This document shows positions 53,606 to 63,912 of a stretch of DNA of 64,000 nucleotides, in pieces. This stretch comes from Roseovarius azorensis (GTDB lineage Bacteria > Pseudomonadota > Alphaproteobacteria > Rhodobacterales > Rhodobacteraceae), in NCBI RefSeq assembly GCF_900109455.1, contig NZ_FOAG01000007.1:62001-126000 (forward strand), written 5' to 3'. Both the position numbers and the translations under genes were made by a program. Position 1 is the stretch's first letter, and every line of letters begins with the position of its first letter. The notes under the pieces were generated by a model. The model was not told where the DNA came from, made no database searches, and worked only from the letters and a program-made list of their open reading frames with translations.

Positions 53606-56343
53606 CCGATTCCATGCCTGCGGTGCGTGCCGAGGGGCTCTCGCTCCGCTATGGCAAGACCCGGGCCGTGGACGATGTTTCGATCGACCTGCCGTCAGGC
53701 CGTTCCGTCGGCGTCATCGGGCCGGACGGCGTGGGAAAGTCGAGCCTTCTGGCGCTGATCGTCGGGGCGCGGCGGATGCAGAAAGGGCGGCTCGAGGTGC
53801 TGGGGGGCGACATGGCCCGCGCCGGGCATCGCGCGCGCATCGCCCCGCGCATCGCCTATATGCCGCAGGGGCTGGGGCGGAACCTTTACCCGACGCTTTC
53901 GGTCCGCGAAAATGTCGATTTTTTCGGGCGCCTTTTTGGCGAGGGCGCGCAGGAACGCGCGCAGCGGATCGACGAACTGCTCAAGGCGACCGGTCTCGCC
54001 CCGTTTGCCGACCGCGCGGCGGCCAAGCTTTCGGGCGGGATGAAGCAGAAGCTGGGCCTGTGCTGCGCGCTGATCCACGACCCCGACCTTCTGGTTCTTG
54101 ATGAGCCGACCACCGGCGTCGATCCGCTGTCGCGGCGCGAATTCTGGGCCCTGATCGACCGAATCCGCGCTGATCGCCCACATATGAGCCTGCTGGTGTC
54201 GAGCGCCTATATGGAAGAGGCCGCGCGCTTCGATCACCTGGTGGCGATGGACGCGGGCAAGGTTCTGGCGACCGGCAGCACGGCCGAAATCCTGGAACGC
54301 ACCGGTGCCGCTGATCTGGATGCGGCCTTCATCGCACTTCTGCCCGAGGAAAACCGCAGCCGCCACAAAGACCTGAGCATCCCGCCGCGCGATCCGGCGT
54401 CCGACGGGGAAAACGTCATCGAGGCCGAGAACCTTACCGTGCGGTTTGGCGATTTCACAGCTGTGGACCAGGTGAGCTTTCGCATCAAGCGGGGCGAGAT
54501 CTTCGGCTTTCTGGGCTCCAACGGGTGCGGCAAGACCACCACCATGAAGGCGCTGACCGGGCTGCTGGATCCGAGTGACGGCACCACGAAGATTTACGGT
54601 CGCAAGGTCGATGCCCATGACATGGCCACCCGCAAGCGCATCGGCTACATGACGCAATCCTTCTCGCTTTATTCCGAGCTGACGGTGCGGCAGAACCTTG
54701 ATCTGCACGGGCAGCTTTTCGACATGACATCCGCAGAGATCGTGCCGCGGATCGCGGAACTCGCTGAGCGGTTCGATCTTGAAGACGTGCTCGACAGCCT
54801 GCCGATGCGCCTGCCGCTGGGTATTCGTCAGCGCCTGTCGCTGGCGGTCGCGCTGATCCATCGCCCCGAAATCCTGATCCTAGACGAGCCGACATCGGGG
54901 GTGGACCCTGTGGCGCGCGATATCTTCTGGCAATCGCTGATAGATCTGTCCCGAAACGATGGCGTGACGATCTTCATCTCCACCCATTACATGGCCGAGG
55001 CCACGCGCTGCGACAGGATTTCGCTGATGCACCAGGGCCGCGTGCTTGTAAGCGACACGCCCGAAGCGATCCGCGAGGAGGTCGGCGCAGAGACGCTGGA
55101 CGATGCCTTTGTCCACCATCTGCAACGCGCGCAGGATCAGGATACCCCGCCTGCGCCCGAGATGAAAGAAGAGCTTTCCGCCGGGCCCGCCACCTCCGCC
55201 CGGCGGCGGCGCGGGGGGTTCAGCCTGGCGCGGCTGCTGAGCTTTTCATGGCGCGAGTCGCTGGAGTTGCGCCGCGATCCGATCCGCCTGACGCTTGCCA
55301 GCCTCGGCAGCGTGATCCTGATGATCGTGCTGGGCTATGGCGTGTCCATGGATGTCGAAAACCTCAAATTCGCGGCACTCGATTTCGATCGGAGCATCCT
55401 TAGCCAATCCTATGTCAACGACCTGGCCGGGTCGCGTTACTTTGACGAGGAACCGCCGCTTGTCGATCATGCCGATCTTGACTACCGGATGCGGGCGGGT
55501 GAAATCAGTCTGGCTCTGGAAATTCCGCCGGGGTTCGCCGCGGATCTTGAACGCGGCCGCCCCGTCGCCATTGGCGCGTGGTTCGACGGGGCCATGCCGA
55601 TGCGCGCCGATACGGTGCGCGGGTATATCCAGGGGATGCACGCCCACTGGCTGACCGAGCAGATGCGTCAGGTCTTTGGCGATCAAGCGGTGGCGGGTAA
55701 CTTCACGCTTGAGGTGCGCTACCGCTACAACCCCGATGTCGAGAGCCTGGCGGCCATGGTGCCCGCGATGATCCCGCTGTTGCTGATGCTGATTCCGGCC
55801 ACGCTGGCCGTCCTGTCCGTGGCCCGCGAAAAGGAAACGGGTTCGATCGTCAATCTTTATGTCACCCCGGCGCGACGGCTGGAATTCCTGCTGGGCAAAC
55901 AGGTGCCCTATGTCGTTCTGGGTTTCATGAATTACCTTTTGCTGTTGGCGCTGGCGGTGGTGGTCTTCGGGGTGCCGGTCAAGGGCAGCCTGCTCGCGCT
56001 TTCGCTCGGGGCGCTGATCTATGTCGTGCTGGCCACCGGGCTGGGCCTGCTGATTTCCGCCTTCACCCAAAGCCAGGTCACGGCGCTGTTCTTCACCTTC
56101 ATGGCGACGCTTATCCCGGCGATGCAATATGGTGGCATCATCGATCCGGTTGCGTCAATGGACGGCATGGGTCGGGTGATCGGTGAAATCTATCCCACCA
56201 GCCATTTCGTCACCATCTCGCGCGGGACCTTTTCCAAGGCACTGGGGTTCGATGATCTGGGCGGGTCTTTCCTGCCGATGCTGGCGCTTGTGCCCGTGGT
56301 GGTGCTGCTGGGTGCCATCTTCGTGCGCAAACAGGAGAAATAA
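53602..56343 (+). CDS. rbbA: RbbA-like ABC protein: two ATPase domains fused to a permease
   Basis: The 913-residue protein has NBD1 (Walker A GPDGVGKS at 40-47, signature [11 protein letters not shown], Walker [14 protein letters not shown]) and NBD2 (Walker A GSNGCGKT at 305-312, degenerate signature [11 protein letters not shown], Walker [14 protein letters not shown]). An ABC-2 membrane domain follows (about 540-913), with the [20 protein letters not shown] segment. The order and the LPLGI signature match Escherichia coli RbbA/YhiH, once described as ribosome-associated. The context here, between an HlyD adaptor and a permease, points to export. Confidence 0.93.
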   Translation: MTDSMPAVRAEGLSLRYGKTRAVDDVSIDLPSGRSVGVIGPDGVGKSSLLALIVGARRMQKGRLEVLGGDMARAGHRARIAPRIAYMPQGLGRNLYPTLSVRENVDFFGRLFGEGAQERAQRIDELLKATGLAPFADRAAAKLSGGMKQKLGLCCALIHDPDLLVLDEPTTGVDPLSRREFWALIDRIRADRPHMSLLVSSAYMEEAARFDHLVAMDAGKVLATGSTAEILERTGAADLDAAFIALLPEENRSRHKDLSIPPRDPASDGENVIEAENLTVRFGDFTAVDQVSFRIKRGEIFGFLGSNGCGKTTTMKALTGLLDPSDGTTKIYGRKVDAHDMATRKRIGYMTQSFSLYSELTVRQNLDLHGQLFDMTSAEIVPRIAELAERFDLEDVLDSLPMRLPLGIRQRLSLAVALIHRPEILILDEPTSGVDPVARDIFWQSLIDLSRNDGVTIFISTHYMAEATRCDRISLMHQGRVLVSDTPEAIREEVGAETLDDAFVHHLQRAQDQDTPPAPEMKEELSAGPATSARRRRGGFSLARLLSFSWRESLELRRDPIRLTLASLGSVILMIVLGYGVSMDVENLKFAALDFDRSILSQSYVNDLAGSRYFDEEPPLVDHADLDYRMRAGEISLALEIPPGFAADLERGRPVAIGAWFDGAMPMRADTVRGYIQGMHAHWLTEQMRQVFGDQAVAGNFTLEVRYRYNPDVESLAAMVPAMIPLLLMLIPATLAVLSVAREKETGSIVNLYVTPARRLEFLLGKQVPYVVLGFMNYLLLLALAVVVFGVPVKGSLLALSLGALIYVVLATGLGLLISAFTQSQVTALFFTFMATLIPAMQYGGIIDPVASMDGMGRVIGEIYPTSHFVTISRGTFSKALGFDDLGGSFLPMLALVPVVVLLGAIFVRKQEK

Positions 56344-56346
56344 CCG

Positions 56347-57459
56347 ATGCGGCTCAGGCATGTTCTGCAACTGTCGTTGAAGGAAATTCGCGGGCTGTTG
56401 CGCGATCCGCTTCTGATGGTGCTGGTCGCCTATGCCTTCACGCTCGACGTCTATGTCAGCGCGACCGCCATCCCCGAATCGCTCAACAGCGCCACGATCG
56501 GGATCGTGGACGAAGACGCCTCGCCGCTGTCGCGGCGGGTGGCCGATGCGTTCCTGCCGCCGTATTTCATGCCGCCCGCCCAGATCGACATCGCGCAAAT
56601 GGATGCGCGGATGGATGCCGGGATCGACACCTTTTCGCTGGTGATCCCGCCCGAGTTCCAGCGCGACCTGCTGGCCGGGAACCGGCCCGAATTACAGCTC
56701 AATGTCGATGCGACACGGGTCAGCCAGGCCTTTACCGGGGCGGGTAGTATCAGCGCCATTGTCAATCAGGAGATTGCCGGATGGCTGGCACGCGATGCCG
56801 CCCCGGTCGGGATGCCGGTTGATCTGGCCGTTCGGGCCCGTTTCAACCCCTCGCTCGACCCGGCCTGGTTCGGGGCGGTGACCTCGGTCATCAGTACGGT
56901 GACCATGCTGTCCATCATCCTTTCGGGTGCCGCCCTGATCCGTGAGCGCGACCACGGCACGTTGGAACATCTGCTGGTCATGCCCGTGACCGCCGCCGAG
57001 ATCATGACGAGCAAGGTGCTCAGCATGGGCAGCGTGGTGCTGGTGGCGACGGCGCTTTCGCTCACTCTGGTGGTTCAGGCGGGGATGGGTATCCCGATCG
57101 GGGGATCGGTTGCGCTCTATCTTGTGGGCGCGGCGTTGCACCTTTTTGCAACGACCTCGATGGGCATCCTGCTGGCCACCATCGCAGGCTCTATGCCGCA
57201 GTTTGCCATGCTGCTTTTGCTGGTGCTGTTGCCGCTCGATATCCTGTCGGGCGGCGTCACCCCGCGCGAGTCGATGCCCCAAGCCGTGCAATACATCATG
57301 CTCGCGGCCCCCAACACGCATTTCATCGCGCTGGCACAAGGGGTCTTGTTCCGCGGGGCCGGGCTGTCCGTGGTCTGGCCGCAACTTGTGGCGCTGATGC
57401 TGATCGGGTCGGTGATGTTCGCCTTCGCCCTGCACCGGTTCCGCGCCTTTCTGCGCTGA
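56347..57459 (+). CDS. ABC-2 permease, YhhJ type
   Basis: The 370-residue permease starts three bases after the RbbA-like gene. It has one N-terminal membrane segment, a periplasmic loop of about 150 residues containing SATIGIVDEDASPLSRRVAD, and five C-terminal membrane segments. RERDHGTLEHLLVMPVTAAE is the ABC-2 family block. It pairs with the membrane half of RbbA. The operon ends here; an IS5-like remnant follows. Confidence 0.92.
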   Translation: MRLRHVLQLSLKEIRGLLRDPLLMVLVAYAFTLDVYVSATAIPESLNSATIGIVDEDASPLSRRVADAFLPPYFMPPAQIDIAQMDARMDAGIDTFSLVIPPEFQRDLLAGNRPELQLNVDATRVSQAFTGAGSISAIVNQEIAGWLARDAAPVGMPVDLAVRARFNPSLDPAWFGAVTSVISTVTMLSIILSGAALIRERDHGTLEHLLVMPVTAAEIMTSKVLSMGSVVLVATALSLTLVVQAGMGIPIGGSVALYLVGAALHLFATTSMGILLATIAGSMPQFAMLLLLVLLPLDILSGGVTPRESMPQAVQYIMLAAPNTHFIALAQGVLFRGAGLSVVWPQLVALMLIGSVMFAFALHRFRAFLR

Positions 57460-57541
57460 CTGCGGGGGCGGCGTAACCGCTTTTCGGCTATACTTGTTCA
57501 GCCTTGGTGGAAAGCTCAGACTCCTTGACGACCTTTTGCGA

Positions 57542-58321
57542 CTCTGTTGCACAAATCGGCTGATGGCCGAGGGGCCCCTTTCCCTGGGCAGACTCATCCT
57601 GCGGCCTCTGTGATGGGTATGCCGAGCGCGGAGAAGCCGTTCAGCATGGCGACGCGGACCTGGAACTCAGCGACTTGACGGTCAAAACCCCTCGCGCTCA
57701 AGCGTTGGCCGAGCTGCTTCACGCAATGCATCTTTGTTTCGACGCGGCTTCGGCGGTGATAGCCGCTCCATCGTCGCCAGATGGTCCTTCCGCCGCGCTT
57801 CGATCTCCGCAGGATTTCGTTACGGTCGACTGCGCCGACGGTGTCGGGTTTCTAGGATTTGACGTTCTTGCGGGGCGGGAGTGAGGGCACGAACGCCACT
57901 GGTTCGAGACGTCAGGGTTTTCTGGCGACGTGACAGCGTGCTGAAATCGGGCACCGCCCAGTCAAGGCCGATCAGGCGCAGAAGGCTCTCGACAAACCCG
58001 GTCGTCTGCCTGAGCGCCATGCCGAACAGAACTTTCATCGTCAGGTAGGTCTGGATCGGGTTCGTCGGGAAGCAGTCCCCCGGACTGTTTCCGACCCTCC
58101 TCACCGCTGTAGTCGGGCGGGCGACCACGCTTACCGTTGGGCGCGGCTTCCCAGGTCATGGCGGGATCGAACCAGATCGATAGCGAGCCACGGCGCTTGA
58201 GCGCTTCGTTATAGGCCGTCCAGTTCCTGGTCTTGTAGGCGGGGGGATGGGTCTGCTCATGCAGTCCAGCTACCACACTGGATTCACAAGATGAATCCCT
58301 CACGGAATTTGTGCAACAGAG
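57542..58321 (-). mobile_element. IS5-family element, inactivated
   Basis: Inverted ends CTCTGTTGCACAAAT (57542-57556) and ATTTGTGCAACAGAG (58307-58321) bracket minus-strand transposase fragments. YKTRNWTAYNEALKRRGSLS and SIWFDPAMTWEA (from about 58235) are followed, one frame over, by TYLTMKVLFGMALRQTTGFV and LIGLDWAVPDFSTLSRRQ. The homology then ends in scrambled frames before the left end. It is dead but well delimited. Confidence 0.82.
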
Positions 58322-58993
58322 CCGGTCGCGGGTCTCTCACGTATGACGGAATACGAACTGGATCGTATCGCAATCGGCAGGGGCGCTTCCAGCGTCGCCG
58401 GAAGCACCGCGCCGGAACAGCTGGCACCCGACATGCAGTGACCTGACGGACTGCTTGCAGGAGCCGCTGACCTATCCACATGCCGGTCAAGCGACGCGCC
58501 TACAATAGGTCGGATGACACCGACGCCTCGTCGTTGTGGATCTGGCCCAACGTCGCCGAAACCACCATGGCCACAACGATGAGAAAGTGCAGCACCGGCG
58601 ATCTTGCCGACAGCACTTTCTTCAAGGACAAGGTGATGCGTCGTCCCGTCATGGCCGACCCGGAATCTCCCCTCGCCCCTATGTTATCATAAGGCTTTCG
58701 ATTGCGCAGGTATTAATCTGGATCAATGTTCGCGCGTTACATTCGCCCCGGCGTCATGTGCGCCTGCACCTCACGGCCCCGCGAATACCCGGACCATCAG
58801 CAGCCCGGCAGCAAGCGCCAGGACGGAAAGCCCGGCCATGGCCCAGATTGGTGGCGCATGGGAAGTCGTGCCTCTTCGCTTCCTGGAGACATCGCGCCGG
58901 GAACCGTGAGTGAGTTCGACACGGAATACGATCACGCATAGTAACAATTCCCTGGCGCTGATATAAACAAGGAGAACGAAGGAGGACGCCCGC
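58322..58993. other. Noncoding spacer with possible tiny membrane ORFs and an FNR-like box
   Basis: No established gene is visible. On the minus strand 58500-58652 could encode a 50-residue protein with one membrane segment (VLHFLIVVAMVVSATLG), and 58771-58935 (GTG start) a 54-residue one (MAGLSVLALAAGLLMVRVF). Both are weak calls. TTAAT-CTGG-ATCAA at 58713-58726 resembles an FNR/FnrL site. GGAGG about ten bases before GTG 58994 is the next gene's ribosome site. Confidence 0.35.
58713..58726. promoter_or_regulatory. FNR/FnrL-like box
   Basis: TTAAT-CTGG-ATCAA matches TTGAT-N4-ATCAA in nine of ten positions. It sits upstream of the minus-strand mini-ORF ending at 58500 and 270 bp upstream of the second exporter operon. 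Oxygen control of either is conjecture. Confidence 0.35.
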
Positions 58994-59953
58994 GTGAGAA
59001 ATACATGGCTCTTGAGCGCGCTGTTGCTGGCCATCATTGCTGGCGGCTCTTATGGCTTGTTCCTCTATTTGCGGCCAGCGCCGCTTCCTGAACAGTTGCT
59101 TTACGGCAACGGCCACATCGAAGGTACGGAAGTGCGGGTGGCCGTCGAGGTCGCGGGCCGTGTCGTCGAGAGTGGGATTGACGAAGGTGTAACCGTCACC
59201 AAAGGCGACCTCCTGCTTCGACTCGATGACGCCGATTTCATCCTGCGCAAAGAGCAAGCCGAGGCCGGGGTCGAGGCGCGACGGCGGGAGCGCGAACAGG
59301 CGGAGCGCGAGCTGCAGGTCTGGCGCCATCACTATGAGATTGCCGAGCGTGAGCTCTCCCGCTACCGGGAACTTGGCAGGCGGGGTACCGTGACGCCACA
59401 GCGGGTCGAGCAGGCGGAAAACGCGTTCCGGAATGCCCAGGGCCGGGTTGGCGCTTTGGAAGCGGAGATCGGCGCCACCGAAGGCCGGATCGAAGCCGCG
59501 CGCAAGGAGCTTGCCGTTGTGGCGAACCAACTGAAAAAGACGCGCGTTTTCACACCGGTCTCCGGGACCGTTCTGGCGAAGACGATAGAGGTGGGAGAGT
59601 TCGCCCAGCAAGGTCGAACGGTGGCTATCCTGGCCGACCTTTCTCGCATCGAACTCAAGGTTTTCATTCCCGAGAAGGACATCGGCAAGGTCAAGCTCGA
59701 CGCCTCCGCGCGCGTTCGGGTGGACGCCTTTCCCGACCGTCTGTTCGAAGGGCGGGTTGCGCGGGTCGATCAGCAGGCGCAGTTCACGCCCCGCGATATC
59801 CACATGCCGGAGGAGCGGACGCGCATGGTTTTCGGCCTGACGCTCGTTCTTGGCAATCCTGATGGTGTGCTCAAGCCCGGCATGCCTGCTGATGCCTGGA
59901 TACTTTGGGATTCCGGCACGCGATGGCCACCGCAACTCTTCGTTCCGCAGTGA
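58994..59953 (+). CDS. HlyD-type adaptor of a YbhGFSR-like exporter
   Basis: The 319-residue adaptor starts at GTG 58994 behind a GGAGG ribosome site. It has a membrane anchor (LLSALLLAIIAGGSYGLFLY), the lipoyl segment GNGHIEGTEVRVAVEVAGRV, a coiled coil (about 85-175) and KKTRVFTPVSGTVLAKTIEV. It matches YbhG more than the adaptor at 52538. The ATPase gene follows ten bases after the stop. It would connect the exporter with an outer-membrane channel. Confidence 0.92.
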   Translation: MRNTWLLSALLLAIIAGGSYGLFLYLRPAPLPEQLLYGNGHIEGTEVRVAVEVAGRVVESGIDEGVTVTKGDLLLRLDDADFILRKEQAEAGVEARRREREQAERELQVWRHHYEIAERELSRYRELGRRGTVTPQRVEQAENAFRNAQGRVGALEAEIGATEGRIEAARKELAVVANQLKKTRVFTPVSGTVLAKTIEVGEFAQQGRTVAILADLSRIELKVFIPEKDIGKVKLDASARVRVDAFPDRLFEGRVARVDQQAQFTPRDIHMPEERTRMVFGLTLVLGNPDGVLKPGMPADAWILWDSGTRWPPQLFVPQ

Positions 59954-59963
59954 GGCGGGGGCG

Positions 59964-61718
59964 ATGAGCGGCGCGGGCGACAACATGATTGAAACCGAGG
60001 GACTGGGCCGGCGGTTCGGCCACGCTCGGGCCATCAGTGCAATCGATCTGCGAATTGCGCGGGGCGAGATCTTTGGTCTCGTCGGGCCTGATGGGGCGGG
60101 CAAGACGACACTCCTTCAACTCTTGGCCGCCATTCTCGATCCGAGTGAGGGCAACTGCCGGGTCCTCGGCTTCGACACAGTACGGCAAGCCTCCGAAGTC
60201 ACGTCCCGGATTGGCTACATGGCGCAAGGCTTCACGCTCTATGATCACCTGACCGTCGCGGAGAACCTGGCCTTCGCCGGCAAGGTGCGCGCCGTGCCTC
60301 GGGCTGTGTACGCCGCAAGGAGCGAGCGCCTCCTCGCGATGGCCGCGCTCACCCCCTTTCTTCATCGCCGGGAGGGCACACTGTCGGGCGGCATGCGCAA
60401 GAAGCTCGCCCTCTGCACCAACCTGATTCATCAGCCGCCCCTGCTTCTCCTCGACGAGCCCGGCCTTGGGGTGGACCCGCTCTCGCGCCGCGAACTCTGG
60501 CGGATGCTGGAAGACTTCCGGCACGAGGGTGCGACGATTGTCTTTGCAACATCCTACATGGACGAGGCGGAAATGTGCGATCACGTCGCTTTCCTCGACC
60601 ACGGTTCGATAACCGCGCAAGGGACGCCCGACGCGCTGCGTGCTCGCGCGCAGGGAGCTGTCTTTCAGGTGGAAACGGACAATCCGGTCGCGGTCGAGGA
60701 TGTCTTGAGTGAGGCTCCGGAGATGCTGGGAAGCCAGTGGCGGCCGACGGACCTCCGCTTTGTTGTGGAGTCGGCCAAGGGTCTTTCGAACGAGTTACGC
60801 AAACAGCTCGAACAGCTCGGACGGGTGGAACCGGCCACGCCTTCGATGGAGGATGTCTTCGTTGTCCTGCGCAAGGGCGAGCGTACCGAGGTTCCGACAG
60901 GCATTGCAGAAGTCGCCCGGCTTGCCGCTTCGAAGGGTCATCGCGAACCGGCCCAGAGTGTGGAAACGCGCCGGCTGACCCGCCGCTTTGGTGATTTTGT
61001 CGCTGTAGACGATGTCACCTTCGAGGTGAACCCCGGAGAAATCTTCGGCCTGCTCGGCCCGAACGGCGCCGGCAAGACCACACTCATCCGCATGCTCTGC
61101 GGCCTTTTGCCGCCTTCGAGCGGGACCGCGCGCGTCGTGGGTATCGACATTGCTTCGCAACCGCGCCGTTTGCGCCAGCGTATCGGCTACATGTCCCAGC
61201 GTTTCTCGCTTTACCACGATCTCACCGTGCATGAGAATCTTGCATTCTTCGCCAGCGCCTACGGGATAAAGCGCCGCCCGGCCCGAGAGGCCATAGCCTG
61301 GGCAAGCGCCGTCACCGGGCTCCATGGCCTCGCGGACGAAAGTGTCTCCGGCCTTTCCGGCCCCGTGCGCCAGCGGCTTGCACTCGCCTGCGGCATCCTG
61401 CACCGTCCGGCCGTCCTGTTCCTTGACGAGCCGACCTCCGGGGTCGATCCCCAGGCGCGTTCCCGCTTCTGGCGTCTCGTCAACACGCTGGCTGCGGCCG
61501 GCACAGCTGTGCTCGTTACGACGCATTATCTGGAGGAGGCCGCCTACTGCCACCGCCTCGGGCTCATGTACGAGGGCCGCCTGATCGCGGCGGGCGACCT
61601 CGCGGCCTTGCGCGCCGGCCTGCCGCAAGATGGTCTGGAAACGATCGAGGACGTGTTTCTTGCCTATATCGAGCGGGAGCGCACGCAGGCAGTTCGGCCA
61701 ATCGAGGAAGCAGGATGA
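59964..61718 (+). CDS. ABC exporter protein with two ATPase domains, YbhF type
   Basis: From ATG 59964 the 584-residue protein has two ABC domains and no membrane part. NBD1 has Walker A GPDGAGKT, signature LSGGMRKKLAL and Walker B LLLLDEPGLGVDP. NBD2 has GPNGAGKT, signature LSGPVRQRLAL and [13 protein letters not shown]. Length and order match YbhF (578 residues in Escherichia coli). It overlaps the first permease gene by four bases. It drives the two ABC-2 permeases that follow. An in-frame start at 59850 lies inside the adaptor gene and is not used. Confidence 0.93.
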   Translation: MSGAGDNMIETEGLGRRFGHARAISAIDLRIARGEIFGLVGPDGAGKTTLLQLLAAILDPSEGNCRVLGFDTVRQASEVTSRIGYMAQGFTLYDHLTVAENLAFAGKVRAVPRAVYAARSERLLAMAALTPFLHRREGTLSGGMRKKLALCTNLIHQPPLLLLDEPGLGVDPLSRRELWRMLEDFRHEGATIVFATSYMDEAEMCDHVAFLDHGSITAQGTPDALRARAQGAVFQVETDNPVAVEDVLSEAPEMLGSQWRPTDLRFVVESAKGLSNELRKQLEQLGRVEPATPSMEDVFVVLRKGERTEVPTGIAEVARLAASKGHREPAQSVETRRLTRRFGDFVAVDDVTFEVNPGEIFGLLGPNGAGKTTLIRMLCGLLPPSSGTARVVGIDIASQPRRLRQRIGYMSQRFSLYHDLTVHENLAFFASAYGIKRRPAREAIAWASAVTGLHGLADESVSGLSGPVRQRLALACGILHRPAVLFLDEPTSGVDPQARSRFWRLVNTLAAAGTAVLVTTHYLEEAAYCHRLGLMYEGRLIAAGDLAALRAGLPQDGLETIEDVFLAYIERERTQAVRPIEEAG

Positions 61719-62809
61719 AATTCAGCCGTATAGCCGCTATTGTTGAAAAGGAAACGACCGAGATAGTTCGCGATCCCATCACGGTCGTGATCGCCCTTCT
61801 CATGCCGTTACTGATGCTCTTCCTGTTTGGTTATGCGATCTCGCTCGACGTGGACAACGTTCCCATGGGGGTTTTCGACCAGGACCGGTCCCCGGACAGC
61901 CGGGCACTGGTCGATCGTTTCATTCAGAGCGGCTACTTCCAGCTCGCACAGGATTTCACTGATGATCGGGATGTCGAGAAGGGGCTGCAGCGTGGCACAG
62001 TCAAACTCGCGCTCGTTATCCCGCCGAAGTTCCAGAACACCCTCGCCCGCGATGGAACGGCACCTGTCCAGGTGCTCGTGGACGGCACTTATTCCGCCAC
62101 TGCCAACCTCGTCGCAGCCTACGCAGCAGCCATCGTCTCGGATTTTCATAGTGAGGCGTCCCCGAGCGTCCACGTTGAGGCCCGCGTCTGGTATAACCCG
62201 GCGTTGCGCAGCGTAACTTTCGTGATTCCAGGCTTGTTCGGCGTGATCTTGATGGCGTTTCCACCTCTTCTGACGGCGCTTGCCATCACCCGTGAAAAGG
62301 AAAGCGGTTCGATTCAGCAGATCTTCGCATCACCACTTACGCCGGCTGAGTATCTGACCGGCAAGCTCGTGCCCTATGGCCTTATTGCCTTTGTTCAGAT
62401 CGTCATGGTTATCGCCGTGGGCTTCCTGTGGTTCGATGTTCCGCTGCGTGGCAGCATCGGCCTCCTGCTTCTGGTGGGACTCGTCTATGTCTTTTGCACC
62501 GTCGGCATTGGGCTCCTGGTTTCCACGGTCACCAATAGCCAACTCGTCGCCATGTTACTGGCGCTTATCGTGACGCTGATGCCGTCGTTTCTGTTCTCGG
62601 GATTCCTGTTCCCAATATTCACCATGCCATATGTCCTCCAGCTCTATACGCGCCTGTTCCCGGTGCAATATTTCGTGGACTTCTCGCGGGGCGTCGTGCT
62701 CAAGGGCGCTGGGTTGCCGGAACTCTGGCCCTCGGTCCTGCTTCTCTTCGCCTATACGGCGATCATCTTCGCGCTCGCAGTGTGGCGGTTTCGAAAGAAG
62801 GTGGTGTGA
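61715..62809 (+). CDS. ABC-2 permease, YbhS type
   Basis: The 364-residue permease has an N-terminal membrane segment (ITVVIALLMPLLMLFLFGYA), a periplasmic loop with DNVPMGVFDQDRSPDSRALV, and five C-terminal membrane segments. ITREKESGSIQQIFASPLTP is the family block. It overlaps the genes on both sides (four bases with the ATPase, one with the second permease), so the operon is tightly coupled. It likely pairs as a heterodimer with the next permease. Confidence 0.92.
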   Translation: MKFSRIAAIVEKETTEIVRDPITVVIALLMPLLMLFLFGYAISLDVDNVPMGVFDQDRSPDSRALVDRFIQSGYFQLAQDFTDDRDVEKGLQRGTVKLALVIPPKFQNTLARDGTAPVQVLVDGTYSATANLVAAYAAAIVSDFHSEASPSVHVEARVWYNPALRSVTFVIPGLFGVILMAFPPLLTALAITREKESGSIQQIFASPLTPAEYLTGKLVPYGLIAFVQIVMVIAVGFLWFDVPLRGSIGLLLLVGLVYVFCTVGIGLLVSTVTNSQLVAMLLALIVTLMPSFLFSGFLFPIFTMPYVLQLYTRLFPVQYFVDFSRGVVLKGAGLPELWPSVLLLFAYTAIIFALAVWRFRKKVV

Positions 62810-63912
62810 TGGGCACGCGGCTTGCGGGCCTCCTTGTAAAGGAGATGATTCAGTTGCTGCGCGACCGCGTGATGCTGGTCTTGATCCTCTGGCTTTACAC
62901 GATCGAGGTGGTCATCTGCGCCTACGCCCTGTCCTTCGAAGTCAATGACATGCCGCTCGCCGTCGTCGACCTCGATCAGACATCAGCGAGTCGCGCCCTG
63001 GTCGAAAGCTTTATGGTAACAGACGCGTTCGCGCCCGCCGGGTATCCCGCCAGCGCGCCTGCGGCGACAGATTGGCTTCAGACGGGCCGGGCCCGTGTTG
63101 CGCTCGTCATCCCGGAACGCTTCCAGCATGATCTGGCGCGGGGCGACGCGCCTACCTTGCAGGTAATCCTTGACGGGACCAATTCTAACATGGCGGCACA
63201 GGCCCGCGGTTATGCGCTTGAGATCGTCAACCGTTTCCGGGCGGCTCCGACAATCGCAGCGGTGTCCGGAGGGGGTGTCCAGCCGGTCGTCCGGGTCTGG
63301 TACAACCCTGACCAGACCTACACCTCATTCGTGGTGCTCTCCATGATTGCGCTTGCCGCCATGATGGTGGGGGTGATCCATCCAGCGGCCTCCATCGTCC
63401 GCGAAAAAGAAACCGGCACTATCGAGCAGCTCCAGGTGACGCCGATCGGCACGGCGGAGCTCTTCGTCGCCAAGACCTTCCCGACACTCGTTATCGGGCT
63501 CCTCTCGATATTCCCGAGCCTCTTGATCGTCTGGTGGTTCGGCGTGCCCATGCGGGGCAGCATCCTTCTCTTCCTTGCGCTCACTGCCGTATTCCTTGTG
63601 AGCGCGATTTCGCTGGGCGTGCTGATCGCAAGCGTGAGCCGAACATTGCAGCAGGCCCTTTTGCTAAGCTTTTTCAGCTTGTTCCCGTTGATGTTCCTCT
63701 CCGGGACACTTGCACCCGTTGAAAGCATGCCCGCGCTGTTGCAGACTCTCTCTCTCGGGAGCCCGCTGCGCCATTACATGGACGTGATCCTCGGCGTGTT
63801 CCTGAAAGGGATAGGCCTGTCCGAGCTTTGGCCGCAGGCGCTCGCGCTCCTGGCGATCGGCGCGCCTCTTTTCGCCATAGCGATGCTCATCTTTCGGCGC
63901 GGCAAGCCATAG
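62809..63912 (+). CDS. ABC-2 permease, YbhR type
   Basis: From ATG 62809, overlapping the previous stop by one base (TGATG), the product is 367 residues. It has an N-terminal membrane segment (VMLVLILWLYTIEVVICAYA), a periplasmic loop starting DMPLAVVDLDQTSASRALVE, and five C-terminal segments with VREKETGTIEQLQVTPIGTA. YbhFSR exporters in Escherichia coli have been linked to drug and cation export. The frame beginning at 62782 is inside the previous gene. Confidence 0.92.
   Translation: MGTRLAGLLVKEMIQLLRDRVMLVLILWLYTIEVVICAYALSFEVNDMPLAVVDLDQTSASRALVESFMVTDAFAPAGYPASAPAATDWLQTGRARVALVIPERFQHDLARGDAPTLQVILDGTNSNMAAQARGYALEIVNRFRAAPTIAAVSGGGVQPVVRVWYNPDQTYTSFVVLSMIALAAMMVGVIHPAASIVREKETGTIEQLQVTPIGTAELFVAKTFPTLVIGLLSIFPSLLIVWWFGVPMRGSILLFLALTAVFLVSAISLGVLIASVSRTLQQALLLSFFSLFPLMFLSGTLAPVESMPALLQTLSLGSPLRHYMDVILGVFLKGIGLSELWPQALALLAIGAPLFAIAMLIFRRGKP

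Noticed and set aside
53695-54861. A 388-codon minus-strand frame over the RbbA-like gene
   Set aside because: The sense frame has all ABC motifs; the antisense has none.
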